Shown here piece by piece: positions 1 through 8,003 of a DNA stretch of 64,000 bases. Every line of letters starts with the position of its first letter. The first letter of the stretch is position 1. Source of the stretch: an uncultured Alphaproteobacteria bacterium (GTDB lineage Bacteria > Pseudomonadota > Alphaproteobacteria > RF32 > CAG-239); the NCBI GenBank assembly GCA_949493535.1, contig CASZWJ010000001.1, positions 1 through 64,000 of the forward strand, written 5' to 3'. The notes under the pieces were generated by a model. The model was not told where the DNA came from. It ran no database searches and saw only the letters and a program-made list of their open reading frames with translations. The position numbers were made by a program, and so were the translations under genes.

Positions 1-55
1 CTCGCTAAGATTTTCTAAGAGTTTCAGTAAATAAATAACAAATCGTTGTTATTTA
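1..55. repeat. 55-bp direct repeat, copy 1 (may extend past the window edge)
   Basis: Bases 1-55 are identical to bases 168-222. The copy begins at the first base of the window, so its true left end cannot be seen. It lies downstream of dnaK, where dnaJ would be expected on the same strand further left. The right part holds a palindromic AT-rich segment. Function unknown; it may be a duplicated intergenic cassette. Confidence 0.85.
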
Positions 56-75
56 CAGCGGTATCTAAACTCAGA

Positions 76-98
76 AAGCTTCCTCAATCGGGAAGCTT
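76..98 (-). terminator. GC-containing hairpin downstream of dnaK, possible transcript end
   Basis: AAGCTTCC at 76-83 is complementary to GGAAGCTT at 91-98, giving an 8-bp stem with a 7-base loop. There is no strong U-run on the minus-strand transcript, so it may be a processing or pausing hairpin rather than a classical intrinsic terminator. It sits between the two copies of the 55-bp repeat. Confidence 0.35.
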
Positions 99-167
99 CC
101 TTCGTTAAGATTTACGCTGGGTCCACTTAGGAATCTAAGCTTGCTTCGGTTGCTGTCGCTTCCCTCG

Positions 168-222
168 CTCGCTAAGATTTTCTAAGAGTTTCAGTAAATA
201 AATAACAAATCGTTGTTATTTA
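168..222. repeat. 55-bp direct repeat, copy 2, with a 15-bp palindrome overlapping the dnaK stop
   Basis: Exact copy of bases 1-55. Extending into the 3' end of dnaK, bases 194-208 are perfectly complementary to bases 213-227 (15-bp AT-rich stem, loop ATCG at 209-212). The stem therefore includes the dnaK stop codon at 224-226. In copy 1 the palindrome is interrupted, because that copy diverges after base 55. Confidence 0.85.
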
Positions 223-223
223 T

Positions 224-2140
224 TTACTTTACTTCTTCGAAATCAGCGTCAACAACTTTTTCGTCCTGAGGCTGTTCGGCAGAAGCACCCGCACCCATAT
301 CAGGACCTGCGGCACCGGCAGCACCCTGAGAAGCGTCTGCCTGTTTATACATTGCTTCACCAAGCTTCAAAGAAGCCTGCATCAAACTTTCTGTCTTGGC
401 TTTGATATTATCCAAGTCCTCACCTTCCAAAGCAGATTTCAAAGTTTTGATTTCTTCTTCAATCTTGCTCTTTTCAGCGGCAGAAATTTTATCGCCATGT
501 TCTTTCAAAGTCTTTTCTGTGCTCAGAACTAAAGCTTCGCCTTGGTTCTTGGCTTCAACCAATTCTTTGCGTTTTTTATCGGCTTCGGCATTGGCTTCGG
601 CGTCTTTTACCATTTTTTCAATATCGGCATCAGACAAACCGCCGCTGGCCTGAATGCGGATAGCCTGTTCTTTGTTAGTGGCTTTATCTTTGGCAGAAAC
701 GTTAACAATACCGTTGGCATCAATATCAAAAGTAACTTCAATTTGCGGCATACCGCGCGGTGCCGGCGGAATACCGACCAAATCAAACTGGCCTAAGAGT
801 TTGTTATCAGCCGCCATTTCGCGTTCGCCTTGGAAAACGCGGATTGTTACGGCTGTCTGGCCATCATCAGCTGTAGAGAATACCTGAGATTTACGGGTCG
901 GAATCGTTGTGTTTCTGTCAATCAAACGAGTGAAGACGCCGCCCAAAGTTTCAATACCCAAAGACAACGGTGTAACGTCAAGCAACAAGACGTCTTTAAC
1001 ATCGCCCATCAAAACACCGCCCTGAATGGCTGCGCCAACAGCAACAACTTCATCAGGGTTAACGCCTTTATGCGGTTCTTTGCCAAAAATTTCTTTAACT
1101 TTTTCCTGAACTTTCGGCATACGGGTCATACCGCCGACCAAAATGACTTCGCTGATTTCATTAGCTTTCAAACCGGCGTCAGCCAAAGCTTTTTTGCAAG
1201 GTTCAACGGTTTTTTCAATCAAATCGGCAACCAAGTCTTCCAATTTTGCGCGGCTTAATTTGATGTTCAGGTGTTTCGGTCCGGTTGCATCAGCAGTAAT
1301 AAACGGCAGGTTGATTTCTGTCTGAGTGGTTGAAGACAGTTCAATTTTGGCCTTTTCGGCAGCTTCTTTCAAACGCTGCAAAGCTAAACGATCATTTTTC
1401 AAATCAATGCCGGACTCTTTTTTGAATTCTTCAACCAGATAATCCAAAATACGGCGGTCAAAGTCTTCACCACCAAGGAAAGTATCGCCGTTGGTTGATT
1501 TTACTTCAAATACGCCGTCGCCGATTTCCAAAATAGAAATATCGAAAGTACCGCCACCCAGGTCATATACGGCAATCGTACCGGCGGCTTTTTTATCCAT
1601 ACCGTAAGCCAAAGCGGCAGCCGTCGGCTCGTTAATGATACGCAGAACATCTAAACCGGCAATTTTACCGGCATCTTTAGTTGCTTGACGCTGAGAGTCA
1701 TTAAAATAGGCCGGAACGGTAATAACGGCTTTTTCAATCTTTTCACCCAGATAACTCTCGGCATATTCTTTAATTTTTTGCAAAACGATTGCCGAAATCT
1801 GAGAAGGAGCATATTTCTGGCCTTTGACTTCAACCCAAGCATCACCATTATCACCTTGAATAATGTGATAAGGAACAATATTTTTGTCTTTGTTGACTTC
1901 CGGAGAATCAAAACGACGACCAATCAAACGTTTGATGGCAAACAATGTGTTTTCCGGGTTGGTGACGGACTGGCGTTTAGCCGGGAAACCGACCAGACGT
2001 TCGGTATCGGTAAAAGCAACCATTGAAGGGGTTGTTCTTGCACCTTCGCTGTTTTCCAAAACTTTGGCTTCTCCGCCTTCCATAACAGAAAAGCAAGAGT
2101 TGGTTGTTCCAAGGTCAATACCAATAACTTTATTGCTCAT
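224..2140 (-). CDS. dnaK: Molecular chaperone DnaK (Hsp70)
   Basis: ATP-dependent Hsp70 chaperone that binds unfolded polypeptides in the cytoplasm with DnaJ and GrpE. The 638-residue length is normal for the family. The N-terminus starts with the phosphate-loop motif [10 protein letters not shown]; the nucleotide-binding domain continues with [20 protein letters not shown], the [11 protein letters not shown] segment and [10 protein letters not shown]; the linker [13 protein letters not shown] follows near residue 390. The substrate-binding lid ends in a Gly/Ala-rich tail and an acidic terminus ([10 protein letters not shown]), typical of bacterial DnaK. ATG start at 2140 follows an AAGGA ribosome site. 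It is transcribed leftwards, with dnaJ expected outside the window. A promoter is visible upstream at 2191-2219. Confidence 0.98.
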   Translation of the reverse strand: MSNKVIGIDLGTTNSCFSVMEGGEAKVLENSEGARTTPSMVAFTDTERLVGFPAKRQSVTNPENTLFAIKRLIGRRFDSPEVNKDKNIVPYHIIQGDNGDAWVEVKGQKYAPSQISAIVLQKIKEYAESYLGEKIEKAVITVPAYFNDSQRQATKDAGKIAGLDVLRIINEPTAAALAYGMDKKAAGTIAVYDLGGGTFDISILEIGDGVFEVKSTNGDTFLGGEDFDRRILDYLVEEFKKESGIDLKNDRLALQRLKEAAEKAKIELSSTTQTEINLPFITADATGPKHLNIKLSRAKLEDLVADLIEKTVEPCKKALADAGLKANEISEVILVGGMTRMPKVQEKVKEIFGKEPHKGVNPDEVVAVGAAIQGGVLMGDVKDVLLLDVTPLSLGIETLGGVFTRLIDRNTTIPTRKSQVFSTADDGQTAVTIRVFQGEREMAADNKLLGQFDLVGIPPAPRGMPQIEVTFDIDANGIVNVSAKDKATNKEQAIRIQASGGLSDADIEKMVKDAEANAEADKKRKELVEAKNQGEALVLSTEKTLKEHGDKISAAEKSKIEEEIKTLKSALEGEDLDNIKAKTESLMQASLKLGEAMYKQADASQGAAGAAGPDMGAGASAEQPQDEKVVDADFEEVK

Positions 2141-2190
2141 GTTTTTATTCCTTTTACATAAAACTGATGTTTAAAATCTTTCTATCAGTC

Positions 2191-2219
2191 TATATAGGGA
2201 GGCAAAACAGGTGATGCAA
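2191..2219 (-). promoter_or_regulatory. Probable dnaK promoter (heat-shock-like -10)
   Basis: On the minus strand, TTGCAT (complement of 2214-2219) is followed by a 17-base spacer and TATATA (complement of 2191-2196). The -10 is preceded by CCC, giving CCCTATATA, which resembles alphaproteobacterial RpoH promoters as well as sigma-70 elements. It lies about 50 bases upstream of the dnaK start. Assignment to a specific sigma factor is inference. Confidence 0.6.
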
Positions 2220-2298
2220 TAGCAGAATGCTAATTTTTTGATTTTTTATTACCGGATGCACTTATAAATTTTTTCAATCTCGGTATGACGTTTTTCTT

Positions 2299-3795
2299 TT
2301 AATATTTCGTCCGCCCGGAAATTTCATAACCGGTGTAGCCATCAACCATAGAATTGGCAAAAGCAAAATCTGTCGAATTAACCGAATGCACACGATAAAG
2401 CGTTTCGCCCTGTTCGACCCGGTCGCCGACTTTTTTCAGCAAATCCAGTCCGGCACCCGGATATTGTGCCGCACCGGCCAAGACGCCGATTTTATTAATG
2501 CGCTCGTTATCAATACTTTCAACCACGCCACTGATATTGGAAACAATGTCGCGGGTCAGGTGTCCGAGCTGCGGCTGCGGTGCTTTGCCCTGAGCATGAA
2601 TAATTTTATTAATAGCTTCCAAGGCGCGGCCGGAAGTTAAAATCTCTTTGGCGACATGATACCCCTGCCCGCCTCTGAGCTTGGGATCAAATTCCAAAAT
2701 GCGCCCTGCTAAAAACAGCGATTTTTCACGCAAATCCTGCGGCGCGTCTTCTTTATTGCGCAAAACTTTCATCACGTCGCGGGCCTCCAAAACTGCTCCC
2801 ACGCCATTGCCAATCGGCTCGCTTCCGTCAGTAATGACCGCGTCGATTTCAATTGAGAGCATATCGCCGACATATTCTATCAGCTTGCGCAAGCGCATAG
2901 CTTCTCCGGTACGCTTGATACGCGAATTGGGACCGACAGGAATATCCAGCACCAAATGGGTCACGCCTGCAGCCAGCTTAATCGCAAGAACAGATGCTGC
3001 AATGTGGTGCAGCTGGGTCAATCCGATATGACGTTCTACAGCGGAAACCAATTTATTTGCCGAAGCAATCGACAAGCTTTCATAACTGACAATTGCGCCG
3101 CGGTTTTCTTTGATGATCCGCCTCATGTCCGCTTCATCCAAATCCACATTTGCCAAAACAGCCATGGTATCGGCCACGCCGGCGCAAGATGTTAACGAAC
3201 GGGAAGCCGTTTTCGGCATCGGCAAGCCATAAGCCGCAACAATTGCCGTGATGATAATATCAGTTTTATTTCCGGGAACACCGCCTAAGCAATGGTGGTC
3301 AACAACGATGCTTTCATTATCCCAATGCATTGTGTTTTCACCGACCAGAGCCTCGGTAAACGCCAAGACTTCCGGCGCGGTCATAAATGAGCCGGAGGCT
3401 ACCAGAAATGAGGCGATATCCATATTTGAATAGCGTTTGGAAGCAATATCATTGACAATAGCACTGTATTCGCCCGAACTTAAAATATTACCGGCTATTT
3501 TACGTTTGATTGAAGCCAAACTCGGCGGCGGAGATGATAACGTGATAGTGATATTTGCGCCTTCCGGCAAATTCAGCATTTCAAAAGCTTCAGTATTTAA
3601 GGCCAGTTCCGTCGGCTTAACCAAACGCTCATCGTCCACAACTTGCAAAAAAGCAAAAACGGGACGAACGCCGCCATGAATCTCTATCTTGGTTAAAGTT
3701 TGAATATCATCTACTTTATAAGCGGTGCAATCCCGATGAATATAGGCCAGATTTTCATTAAAAGACGTGATTTCCAGATGTTTTAAATTAAGCAT
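2299..3795 (-). CDS. Thymidine phosphorylase-like protein of the archaeal AMP phosphorylase type
   Basis: Pyrimidine-nucleoside phosphorylase superfamily enzyme that cleaves a (deoxy)nucleoside or nucleoside monophosphate with phosphate. At about 500 residues it matches the long 'type 2' bacterial/archaeal subfamily (putative thymidine phosphorylase / AMP phosphorylase), which has an extra N-terminal domain of about 80 residues, rather than classical DeoA (about 440). The phosphate-binding signature is visible as HCLGGVPGNKTD, followed by ASRSLTSCAGVADTMAVLA. An upstream TTG at 3801 is in frame, but the ATG at 3795 is six bases after AAGG and is preferred. The gene stands alone between dnaK and accD. 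Whether the substrate is thymidine or AMP cannot be told from sequence alone. Confidence 0.85.
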   Translation of the reverse strand: MLNLKHLEITSFNENLAYIHRDCTAYKVDDIQTLTKIEIHGGVRPVFAFLQVVDDERLVKPTELALNTEAFEMLNLPEGANITITLSSPPPSLASIKRKIAGNILSSGEYSAIVNDIASKRYSNMDIASFLVASGSFMTAPEVLAFTEALVGENTMHWDNESIVVDHHCLGGVPGNKTDIIITAIVAAYGLPMPKTASRSLTSCAGVADTMAVLANVDLDEADMRRIIKENRGAIVSYESLSIASANKLVSAVERHIGLTQLHHIAASVLAIKLAAGVTHLVLDIPVGPNSRIKRTGEAMRLRKLIEYVGDMLSIEIDAVITDGSEPIGNGVGAVLEARDVMKVLRNKEDAPQDLREKSLFLAGRILEFDPKLRGGQGYHVAKEILTSGRALEAINKIIHAQGKAPQPQLGHLTRDIVSNISGVVESIDNERINKIGVLAGAAQYPGAGLDLLKKVGDRVEQGETLYRVHSVNSTDFAFANSMVDGYTGYEISGRTKY

Positions 3796-3933
3796 ATGCA
3801 ACCTTAAGCAAATATCAGTACAGAATATGATAAATTATGTCATAAAATTATTTAATAAACAATAAACGCAAATACTGCGGATTTGATTACATTTATTGAA
3901 CAGATACGGCTGTCGCATTATCAGCCGGCTCAA

Positions 3934-3956
3934 TAAAAAACCTCCCGTTCGGGAGG
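3934..3956 (-). terminator. Intrinsic terminator of the accD transcript
   Basis: On the minus strand CCTCCC, loop GAAC and GGGAGG are followed by a run of six to seven T. It starts a few bases after the accD stop codon, so it ends the leftward ihfB-lapA-accD transcript. Confidence 0.9.
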
Positions 3957-3963
3957 CTTTAGC

Positions 3964-4845
3964 TTATCTGGCTGTAATTGACAGAGTATTTAATTTTGGT
4001 TTTTGATGCATTAAAATACTAATCACTTTAACCAATTCGTTTTTCATCTCATTGCGGCAAACCACAATATCAACCATGCCGTGTTCTTTCAAATATTCGG
4101 CTCTTTGGAAACCGTCCGGAAGCTTTTCGCGGATTGTTTGTTCAATCACGCGGGCTCCCGCGAATCCGATCATGCAGCCTTTTTCCGCAATATGAACATC
4201 TCCCAGCATGGCAAAAGAAGCCGAAACGCCGCCGGTGGTCGGATCTGTTAAAACAGAAATAAACGGCAGGCCTTTTTCTTTAACCATGTTAACGGCAGCA
4301 GTCGTTCTTGCCATTTGCATCAAAGAGAGCATGCCTTCCTGCATACGCGCACCGCCGGAAGCAGTAATGGTAATTAACGGGCAATTATTCTTCATAGCAA
4401 CTTCGGCAGCTTTAACAATACCTTCGCCGACAGCCATTCCCATAGAACCGCCCATAAATGAAAAATCCATTGCGGCAATAACACAGGTAATACCGCCGAT
4501 TTCACCTTGGGCAACTTTAATCGCGTCATCTTCTCCGGTTGATTTGCGATAGTTTTTCAGACGATCCGTATATTTTTTCGAATCCTTAAAACTCAACGGG
4601 TCTTCTTTGAGTTTAGGCAAAGCGATTTCTTTATATTCACCATTGTCAAACAACATTTCCAAACGTTTTTTGGTTGCCAGACGCAAATGATGGTCGCATT
4701 TGGTGCAGACATAATTGCTTTTTTCCAGCTCTTTGGTGAAAAGCATCTGACCGCAGTTCGGACATTTGGTCCAGAGATTATCGGCAATCTCCTTGGCAGT
4801 AATTTTTTTTACTTTCGGTCTGACAAAGTCGGTTAACCAGTTCAT
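3964..4845 (-). CDS. accD: Acetyl-CoA carboxylase carboxyltransferase subunit beta
   Basis: Forms the carboxyltransferase half of acetyl-CoA carboxylase together with AccA, moving CO2 from carboxybiotin to acetyl-CoA to give malonyl-CoA for fatty acid synthesis. The N-terminal four-cysteine zinc ribbon is intact (CPNC near residue 29 and CTKC near residue 47), and the crotonase-fold body carries the conserved ITASGGARMQEG and LTDPTTGGVSASFA segments. Length 293 is normal. The ATG follows AAGGA at six bases. In most alphaproteobacteria trpFBA lies between lapA and accD and folC follows accD; here lapA precedes directly and a terminator follows. Confidence 0.97.
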   Translation of the reverse strand: MNWLTDFVRPKVKKITAKEIADNLWTKCPNCGQMLFTKELEKSNYVCTKCDHHLRLATKKRLEMLFDNGEYKEIALPKLKEDPLSFKDSKKYTDRLKNYRKSTGEDDAIKVAQGEIGGITCVIAAMDFSFMGGSMGMAVGEGIVKAAEVAMKNNCPLITITASGGARMQEGMLSLMQMARTTAAVNMVKEKGLPFISVLTDPTTGGVSASFAMLGDVHIAEKGCMIGFAGARVIEQTIREKLPDGFQRAEYLKEHGMVDIVVCRNEMKNELVKVISILMHQKPKLNTLSITAR

Positions 4846-4887
4846 TTTATATCCTTTATAAGCTTAAATATTTGCAGAAAGACAAAA

Positions 4888-5280
4888 TCAGTTTTCCTCT
4901 TTGCGCCTGAACCATGCTGCAATACGCTGTTTTAACGGTTCTTTCGGCGCGGCTGCCTTTTTTTCTTCTTTCAAAGTTGAAATATTTTCGTGCAGCCCCT
5001 CAACTTCTTTGGTCAGCTTCTGCTGCTCTTTGCTCAGTTTTTTGTTCTGCTTTTTCTGGCGGCGCAGCTGGCTGCGAACCGGCGCATAGCCCATCCAGGA
5101 ATCAAACTTGCCCCAGATGAAGCCGAAAGCAACAAAAAACACTATTGCAACACTTAAGGAAACCGTCACTTCTATGTAAAAAGGCCACAGATTAAAGTTT
5201 GCAAAATCGTTATTCACAAATGCAAAAATAATAACGACAGCTAAAATAACCAACCTTATCAGCGCTTTTATGAACCCCAT
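4888..5280 (-). CDS. LapA-domain (DUF1049) inner-membrane protein
   Basis: Small membrane protein of the lipopolysaccharide assembly protein A domain family. Two hydrophobic segments are visible, about residues 4-21 and 37-57 (VTVSLSVAIVFFVAFGFIWG), followed by a basic coiled-coil region rich in K, E and Q. Family members act at the inner membrane in envelope homeostasis; the exact role here is not known. An upstream TTG at 5298 is in frame, but the ATG at 5280 follows the strong AAGGGGG site and is preferred (130 residues). It sits immediately after ihfB, the conserved alphaproteobacterial arrangement. Confidence 0.8.
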   Translation of the reverse strand: MGFIKALIRLVILAVVIIFAFVNNDFANFNLWPFYIEVTVSLSVAIVFFVAFGFIWGKFDSWMGYAPVRSQLRRQKKQNKKLSKEQQKLTKEVEGLHENISTLKEEKKAAAPKEPLKQRIAAWFRRKEEN

Positions 5281-5325
5281 GAGCGGCCCCCTTTCCAAGT
5301 TTTAAGATTATTGACTTGAACTAAA

Positions 5326-5610
5326 TTAATTATTCTTATTCAATAATTCAAACAACTGCTTGCCGGTTTTAAAGTGGGGGATGCTGCGCTCCTCAACTTT
5401 TACCTGTTCGCCGGTACGCGGATTTTTGGCGATGCGCGGCGTGCGCTTGCGAACGGAAAAAGCTCCGAAACCGCGAAACTCCACACGGTCGCCGTTAGCC
5501 AAAGAGCTGATGATTTTATCAAAAACAACAGCAACAATACGCTCAACATCCTTGACCATAAGGTGGGGATTTTTGTTTGCAATTTTTTCAATTAATTCAG
5601 ATCTAGTCAC
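5326..5610 (-). CDS. ihfB: Integration host factor subunit beta
   Basis: DNA-bending nucleoid protein that pairs with IHF alpha. At 94 residues it has the full HU/IHF fold: N-terminal helices ([14 protein letters not shown]), the [17 protein letters not shown] core, and the DNA-inserting arm with the conserved proline in KNPRTGEQ. Position next to the lapA gene and the beta-type FGAFSVRKR sequence support IhfB rather than HU. Start is GTG at 5610 with GAGG five bases upstream. Probably the first gene of an ihfB-lapA-accD unit. Confidence 0.93.
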   Translation of the reverse strand: MTRSELIEKIANKNPHLMVKDVERIVAVVFDKIISSLANGDRVEFRGFGAFSVRKRTPRIAKNPRTGEQVKVEERSIPHFKTGKQLFELLNKNN

Positions 5611-5724
5611 TTCTACCTCTTTAATATATTTATTTTCACATTAACCTAGCGTTTTTTCTTTTATAAATCAATATCGCATTTATAAAAAAATAAAATTCTT
5701 ATTTCCAAACTATCCATAAGTTTA

Positions 5725-6867
5725 TCAATCATTGGCGATTTTATGCTCAAGCGCCAGCCGGTGCCCGCCGTCTTCCAGCTCAAAATCTTCAATCCGCTGA
5801 ATCCGCTTGGATATTTTGCCGGATGAAACCTTGATTTCATTAATATCTTTGGCTGCCATATCAAAATGTCTGGACAAATTATCCACGCGCTCATCAAGCC
5901 GGCCGATATCTTCAACAAGAATACCGACTTCTTTTTGAATCACACCGGCCTGTTCACGCATTGACGCGTCTTTCAAAATAGCGCGGACCGTATTCAGCGT
6001 CGCCATCAGGGTGGTCGGAGAAACTATCCAGACTTTGGAACGATAAGATGTTTCGACCACGTCGCAGAAATTGGCATGCAGTTCGGCATAAACAGCCTCG
6101 CTCGGCAAAAACATCAATGCAGATTCAGCCGTTTCGCCGACAATAATATATTTTTCGGAAATATCTTTAATATGTTTCAAAACAGAACCGCGGAAAAACC
6201 TTTCGGCTTCGGTTTTCTCACGTTCGGACGCGGCCGCGCGCAAAGCCTGATAACTTTCCAGCGGAAATTTGGCGTCTATCACGATTGTTCCCGGCGGATT
6301 AGGCAGCTTTAAAACACAATCGGCACGTTTTTGGTTTCCCATAACCACCTGAAACTCGTAAGCCGAAGGCGGAAGAATCGACTTCACCAGATCATTAAGC
6401 TGGATTTCCCCGAAAGCGCCGCGCGCTTGTTTGTTGGACAAGACTTCCTGCAAGGAAACCACCTGTTCGGACAAAGAAGATATTTTTTGCTGAGCAACGT
6501 CAATCTTTGCCAGACGCTCCCGCAAATCATGCAAAGTTTCGGTCGTTTGAGCCGTAGATTTTTGCAAGCCGTCACCGACACTTTTGGTTACCGCCAGGAG
6601 TTTCTCATCCATAATTTTCAGAACGGCCATTTTTTGTTCGTTAACAGCCTCGGAAATCCGGTTTTGTTCCTGCCTGCTTTGCTCCGAAACCTGAGACAGG
6701 CGTCCGGCAAGTTCTGCCTGGCCGCGCAAAAGCGTTTCGCCAAACCGCTCCAAGTCTTTATTACCGCGGCGAAAAACCATATAGCAAAGATTGCCGAGCA
6801 GCAATAAAGCCGCCGCGGCAATCAAAGCCATTTCAATATAAAATCTATTTTCGATTATGCTCGTCAA
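5725..6867 (-). CDS. rmuC: RmuC family DNA recombination protein
   Basis: RmuC-family protein, thought from E. coli genetics to limit recombination at inverted repeats; the biochemical activity is unproven. One N-terminal membrane helix (about residues 13-33, rich in A and L) is followed by a long coiled coil (QVSEQSRQEQNRISEAV) and then the nuclease-like domain with RGAFGEIQL, DCVLKLP and IDAKFPLESYQAL. The lysine in IDAKFP is the PD-(D/E)XK-type residue. Start is TTG at 6867 with AGGA seven bases upstream; an ATG at 6831 has no ribosome site. The 5' end overlaps the 3' end of accA by 23 bases, indicating co-transcription. Confidence 0.9.
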   Translation of the reverse strand: MTSIIENRFYIEMALIAAAALLLLGNLCYMVFRRGNKDLERFGETLLRGQAELAGRLSQVSEQSRQEQNRISEAVNEQKMAVLKIMDEKLLAVTKSVGDGLQKSTAQTTETLHDLRERLAKIDVAQQKISSLSEQVVSLQEVLSNKQARGAFGEIQLNDLVKSILPPSAYEFQVVMGNQKRADCVLKLPNPPGTIVIDAKFPLESYQALRAAASEREKTEAERFFRGSVLKHIKDISEKYIIVGETAESALMFLPSEAVYAELHANFCDVVETSYRSKVWIVSPTTLMATLNTVRAILKDASMREQAGVIQKEVGILVEDIGRLDERVDNLSRHFDMAAKDINEIKVSSGKISKRIQRIEDFELEDGGHRLALEHKIAND

Positions 6868-7825
6868 AATTGCGTCCTATTTTCAAAAACTTTTCGGTTC
6901 TTTGTTTTTTTAAATCATCGCCGCTTAACGGCAGCAAATCTTTCAGATTTTTCAAAATAAAATCGCCGACACGTTCGATAATCCGCTTCGGATCACGATG
7001 CGCCCCGCCCAGAGGCTCGGGAATAACGTCATCAATGATACCGAGTTTCTTCAAATCCTGTGCAGTTAATTTCAATGCTTCGGTCGCTTCTTTTACTTTA
7101 TCGGACGAACGCCACAAAATTGAAGCGCAACCCTCAGGAGAAATAACAGAATAAATAGAATGTTCCAGCATCAAAACGCGGTTAGCCGTAGCAATGGCAA
7201 TCGCACCGCCGGAACCGCCTTCGCCGATAACAACGGAAATAATCGGCACTTGAACCTGCAAGCATTTTTGAATTGAAGACGCAATGGCTTCCGCCTGGCC
7301 GCGGGCCTCGGCCTCAATTCCGGGGAATGCGCCGGCAGTATCGACAAAGCAGATAACCGGCAGATTAAACTTATCGGCCAAAGACATTAAACGCTGAGCT
7401 TTGCGGTAGCCTTCAGGTTTGGCCATACCGAAATTATATTTAACACGGGTTTCCAAATCATGCCCTTTTTCCTGCCCGAGCACAACAACGGAAATATTCT
7501 TAAAACGGCCGATACCGCCAACCATGGCTTCATCATCAGCGAACAGGCGGTCGCCGCACAAAGGCGTAAAATCTTCAATCAAAGCATGCACATAGTCAAG
7601 GCAGTGCGGACGATCAGGATGGCGCGCCACTTGAGATTTTTCCCAAGGAGAAAGGTTTGAATAAGATGATTTGACTTGTCTTTCCAATTTTTGCTGCAAA
7701 CGACTGATCTCCTGAGAAATATCGACATCCTGTCCCTGCGCTAAATGTTTCAAAGATTCAATTTTGGCCTCGATTTCAACGATATTCTTTTCAAAATCAA
7801 GAACCAATGTACTGTTATTATTCAT
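6845..7825 (-). CDS. accA: Acetyl-CoA carboxylase carboxyltransferase subunit alpha
   Basis: Partner of AccD in the carboxyltransferase complex. The 326 residues cover the usual family length. Recognisable segments are the N-terminal LDFEKNIVEIEAKIESLKHL helix, VARHPDRPHCLDYV, GGIGRF, FNLPVICFVDTAGAFPGIEA, and the oxyanion-hole region VIGEGGSGGAIAI. ATG at 7825. It lies upstream of rmuC on the same strand and about 2 kb from accD, so both carboxyltransferase genes lie in one leftward gene cluster. Confidence 0.97.
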   Translation of the reverse strand: MNNNSTLVLDFEKNIVEIEAKIESLKHLAQGQDVDISQEISRLQQKLERQVKSSYSNLSPWEKSQVARHPDRPHCLDYVHALIEDFTPLCGDRLFADDEAMVGGIGRFKNISVVVLGQEKGHDLETRVKYNFGMAKPEGYRKAQRLMSLADKFNLPVICFVDTAGAFPGIEAEARGQAEAIASSIQKCLQVQVPIISVVIGEGGSGGAIAIATANRVLMLEHSIYSVISPEGCASILWRSSDKVKEATEALKLTAQDLKKLGIIDDVIPEPLGGAHRDPKRIIERVGDFILKNLKDLLPLSGDDLKKQRTEKFLKIGRNFDEHNRK

Positions 7826-8003
7826 TCAACTTCTCTTTAAATTGTTTAACCTGTGCCGTTGATACCACATTTTTTTTAATCTTTCGACTCTTATTTTAAG
7901 ATATTGTGTAAATTTTAATTGAATTATCATGCAAATATACTACTATGAAAGCTGATTATTTGAGTTGTGCCTTGTCAAACAGACTATTGCAAAGGAGCTT
8001 AGC

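Noticed and set aside
830..1258. Open frame on the plus strand inside dnaK
   Set aside because: Antisense shadow of a highly conserved gene; codon pattern follows dnaK.
5660..5700. TTTATAAA repeats between ihfB and rmuC as a regulatory site
   Set aside because: Low-complexity AT sequence; cannot be told from chance.
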